From positions 18,104 through 82,103 of the forward strand of contig DATKVV010000089.1 in assembly GCA_035529895.1 (NCBI GenBank): a stretch of 64,000 nucleotides of DNA, written 5' to 3'. The position numbers and the translations under genes were made by a program. The DNA is from JAUWKC01 sp035529895 (GTDB lineage Bacteria; Planctomycetota; Phycisphaerae; Sedimentisphaerales; Anaerobacaceae). Below, piece by piece: positions 62,797 to 64,000 of the stretch. The stretch's first letter is position 1; each line of letters starts with the position of its first letter. Below the pieces are notes generated by a model. The model saw nothing but the letters and a program-made list of their open reading frames with translations, did no database searches and was not told where the DNA came from.

Positions 62797-64000
62797 ATGA
62801 GCGAGTTATCACGAAGAGATTTTATCAAAAGGACGGCTGCCGGTATTGCGGTTCCATCCGTGATTTTGGCCGGGGCCGGGAGGGGCCTTGCGGCGCCGAG
62901 CGAACGTGTTCGCATCGCCGTAATCGGCGTCGGCGGTCAGGGCAGCGGCCATGCCGGCGGCTGGGCCAAGATGAAGGAGACAGAGCTGGTAGCGGTCTGC
63001 GATGTTGACCCGGAACATCGCAATAAGGTGGCCCAGGAAACCAACAGCAAGCCGGTCGAGGATTATCGTCGCATCATGGACGATAAGAGCATCGACGCCG
63101 TGAGCATCGCGACCCCGGACCACTGGCACACGCCGGTCGCGCTGGCGGCGCTGGTGGCGGGCAAGCACGTCTATGTGGAAAAGCCCTGCTGCCACAACAT
63201 CTATGAAGGCAGTTTGCTGGTCAAGGCCGCCAAGAAATTCGGCCTGTGCGTCCAGCACGGCACTCAGTACCGGGGCAACGACGACGCCATCGAAGGCATC
63301 AGACAGATGCGCGAGGAAGGCATCATCGGCGAAATGCATCTGGCCAAGGCGATAAACCATCAGCGCCGCGGCAAGATCGGCCGGACGCCCGTAACGGACC
63401 CGCCGGCAGGAGTGAATTATGACTTGTGGCTCGGACCGGCGCCTGTACACGGTTTCACTAAGAACCGCTGGCACTACAATTGGCACTGGTTCTGGGACTA
63501 CGGCACCGGTGACATGGGCAACGACGGCATCCACCAGGTGGATGTCGCACGCTGGGGCGTCGGCCAGAAGTATCCCAAGGCGGCATTGGTCTCGGGCGGC
63601 CAGCTCTGGTATGACGACGACCACCAGACGCCGGACACGCAGACGGCCGTGTTCGAGTATGACGGCTGCCATCTGATATTTGAGATGCGGCTGTGGACTC
63701 CTTACAAGCTGGAAGGCCATGACAACGGCGTTATCTTCTACGGCACGGAGGGCAAGATGGAAATAGGCCGCAGGGGCTGCCATGTCATAATCGACGGCCA
63801 AGAGAAGAAGATTGAAGGGCAAGCCAAGAGCGGCGGCATCCGCGGCAACTTCATCGAGTGCATCAAGGCCAACGACCCCTCGAAGCTCCTGGCGCCTATC
63901 GATGAAGGCTTTGCCTCGGCCGTGCTGTGCCATATCGGCAACATCGGCATGCGGCTCGGCGGGGCTCGTCTCGAATATGACGGCAATAACCACAGATTCC
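62797..64000 (+). CDS. Gfo/Idh/MocA-family oxidoreductase, Tat-exported, partial at the window end
   Basis: The plus-strand frame from ATG 62797 (GAGGAG seven to ten bases upstream) is open to the last base, at least 401 residues with no stop. N-terminus SELSRRDFIKRTAAGIAVP is a Tat signal. Rossmann motif VRIAVIGVGGQGSGH, then ATPDHWHTPVALAALVAGKH, and the family EKP motif in VYVEKPCCHNIYEG. A bacterial planctomycete-type exported NAD(P)-dependent sugar oxidoreductase. The minus-strand frame on the same DNA is a shadow. The 3' end lies beyond the window. Confidence 0.9.
   Translation, partial: MSELSRRDFIKRTAAGIAVPSVILAGAGRGLAAPSERVRIAVIGVGGQGSGHAGGWAKMKETELVAVCDVDPEHRNKVAQETNSKPVEDYRRIMDDKSIDAVSIATPDHWHTPVALAALVAGKHVYVEKPCCHNIYEGSLLVKAAKKFGLCVQHGTQYRGNDDAIEGIRQMREEGIIGEMHLAKAINHQRRGKIGRTPVTDPPAGVNYDLWLGPAPVHGFTKNRWHYNWHWFWDYGTGDMGNDGIHQVDVARWGVGQKYPKAALVSGGQLWYDDDHQTPDTQTAVFEYDGCHLIFEMRLWTPYKLEGHDNGVIFYGTEGKMEIGRRGCHVIIDGQEKKIEGQAKSGGIRGNFIECIKANDPSKLLAPIDEGFASAVLCHIGNIGMRLGGARLEYDGNNHRF

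Noticed and set aside
62809..63993. Long minus-strand frame of 394 codons at the window end
   Set aside because: It is a shadow of the Gfo/Idh/MocA gene on the plus strand, which has a ribosome-binding site, Tat signal and EKP motif. The minus product has no recognisable motif.
1..64000. CRISPR arrays, tRNA and rRNA genes
   Set aside because: Looked for regularly spaced repeats and cloverleaf/16S-23S landmarks; none recognised by eye, although a covariance-model search could find a tRNA missed here.

Overview
The window looks like a chromosome segment of a Gram-negative member of the Planctomycetota, most likely Phycisphaerae. This is inferred from gene content, not from a marker gene. It carries Tat-exported sulfatases and Gfo/Idh/MocA oxidoreductases, very large secreted proteins (beta-helix, VCBS, PA14, sialidase-like, Calx-beta), dockerin-like C-termini, RpoN, and outer-membrane genes (lpxB, hldD). 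Base composition is about 55% G+C by eye, with visibly AT-richer blocks at 12.6-15.9 kb and 23.7-26.7 kb that look acquired. No rRNA or tRNA gene was recognised.

Layout. 0-6.8 kb: a plus-strand operon of fucose mutarotase, a URO-D family protein, a zinc dehydrogenase, two sulfatases and a PfkB kinase, which suggests use of sulfated fucose-rich polysaccharide. 6.8-11.6 kb (minus): an aldo/keto reductase, a sialidase/VCBS protein and a deletion remnant of a paralogue. 11.7-15.9 kb: debris (a recR fragment, a DNA methyltransferase fragment) next to an intact RloC/PrrC-like ATPase and a small coiled-coil protein; this reads as a decayed defence locus. 16-22 kb: a CBS protein, an exported sugar-isomerase-like protein, rpoN, a CPBP protease and a small membrane-anchored protein. 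22-26.2 kb: an IS5-like element that split a membrane-protein gene, an orphan RHS tip, and a small XRE-regulated operon. 26.7-32.8 kb: an ArsR-controlled arsenic/thiol-redox operon (permease, TrmO-like protein, three thioredoxin-type proteins, ArsF-like lipoprotein, CcdA/ArsG-like protein). 32.9-40.7 kb: phosphomannomutase, DUF1805 protein, hldD, lpxB, panB, a second CBS protein and small ORFs. 40.9-49.1 kb (minus): a subtilase and a frameshifted beta-helix giant sharing one C-terminal module. 49.5-64 kb (plus): a YidR-like propeller, an ECF sigma/membrane protein/secreted protein trio, and large secreted proteins, ending in a truncated Gfo/Idh/MocA gene.

Four observations stand out. Removing the IS in silico, counting a CTAG target duplication once, restores one continuous 296-codon gene. 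One protein has a PA14 domain nested inside an FGE-like domain, followed by sialidase-like and YwqK-like parts. A 1168-residue protein holds two divergent copies of a large domain I cannot name. The arsenic operon contains unusual redox fusions, including a thioredoxin with C-C-G-P-D in place of CGPC.
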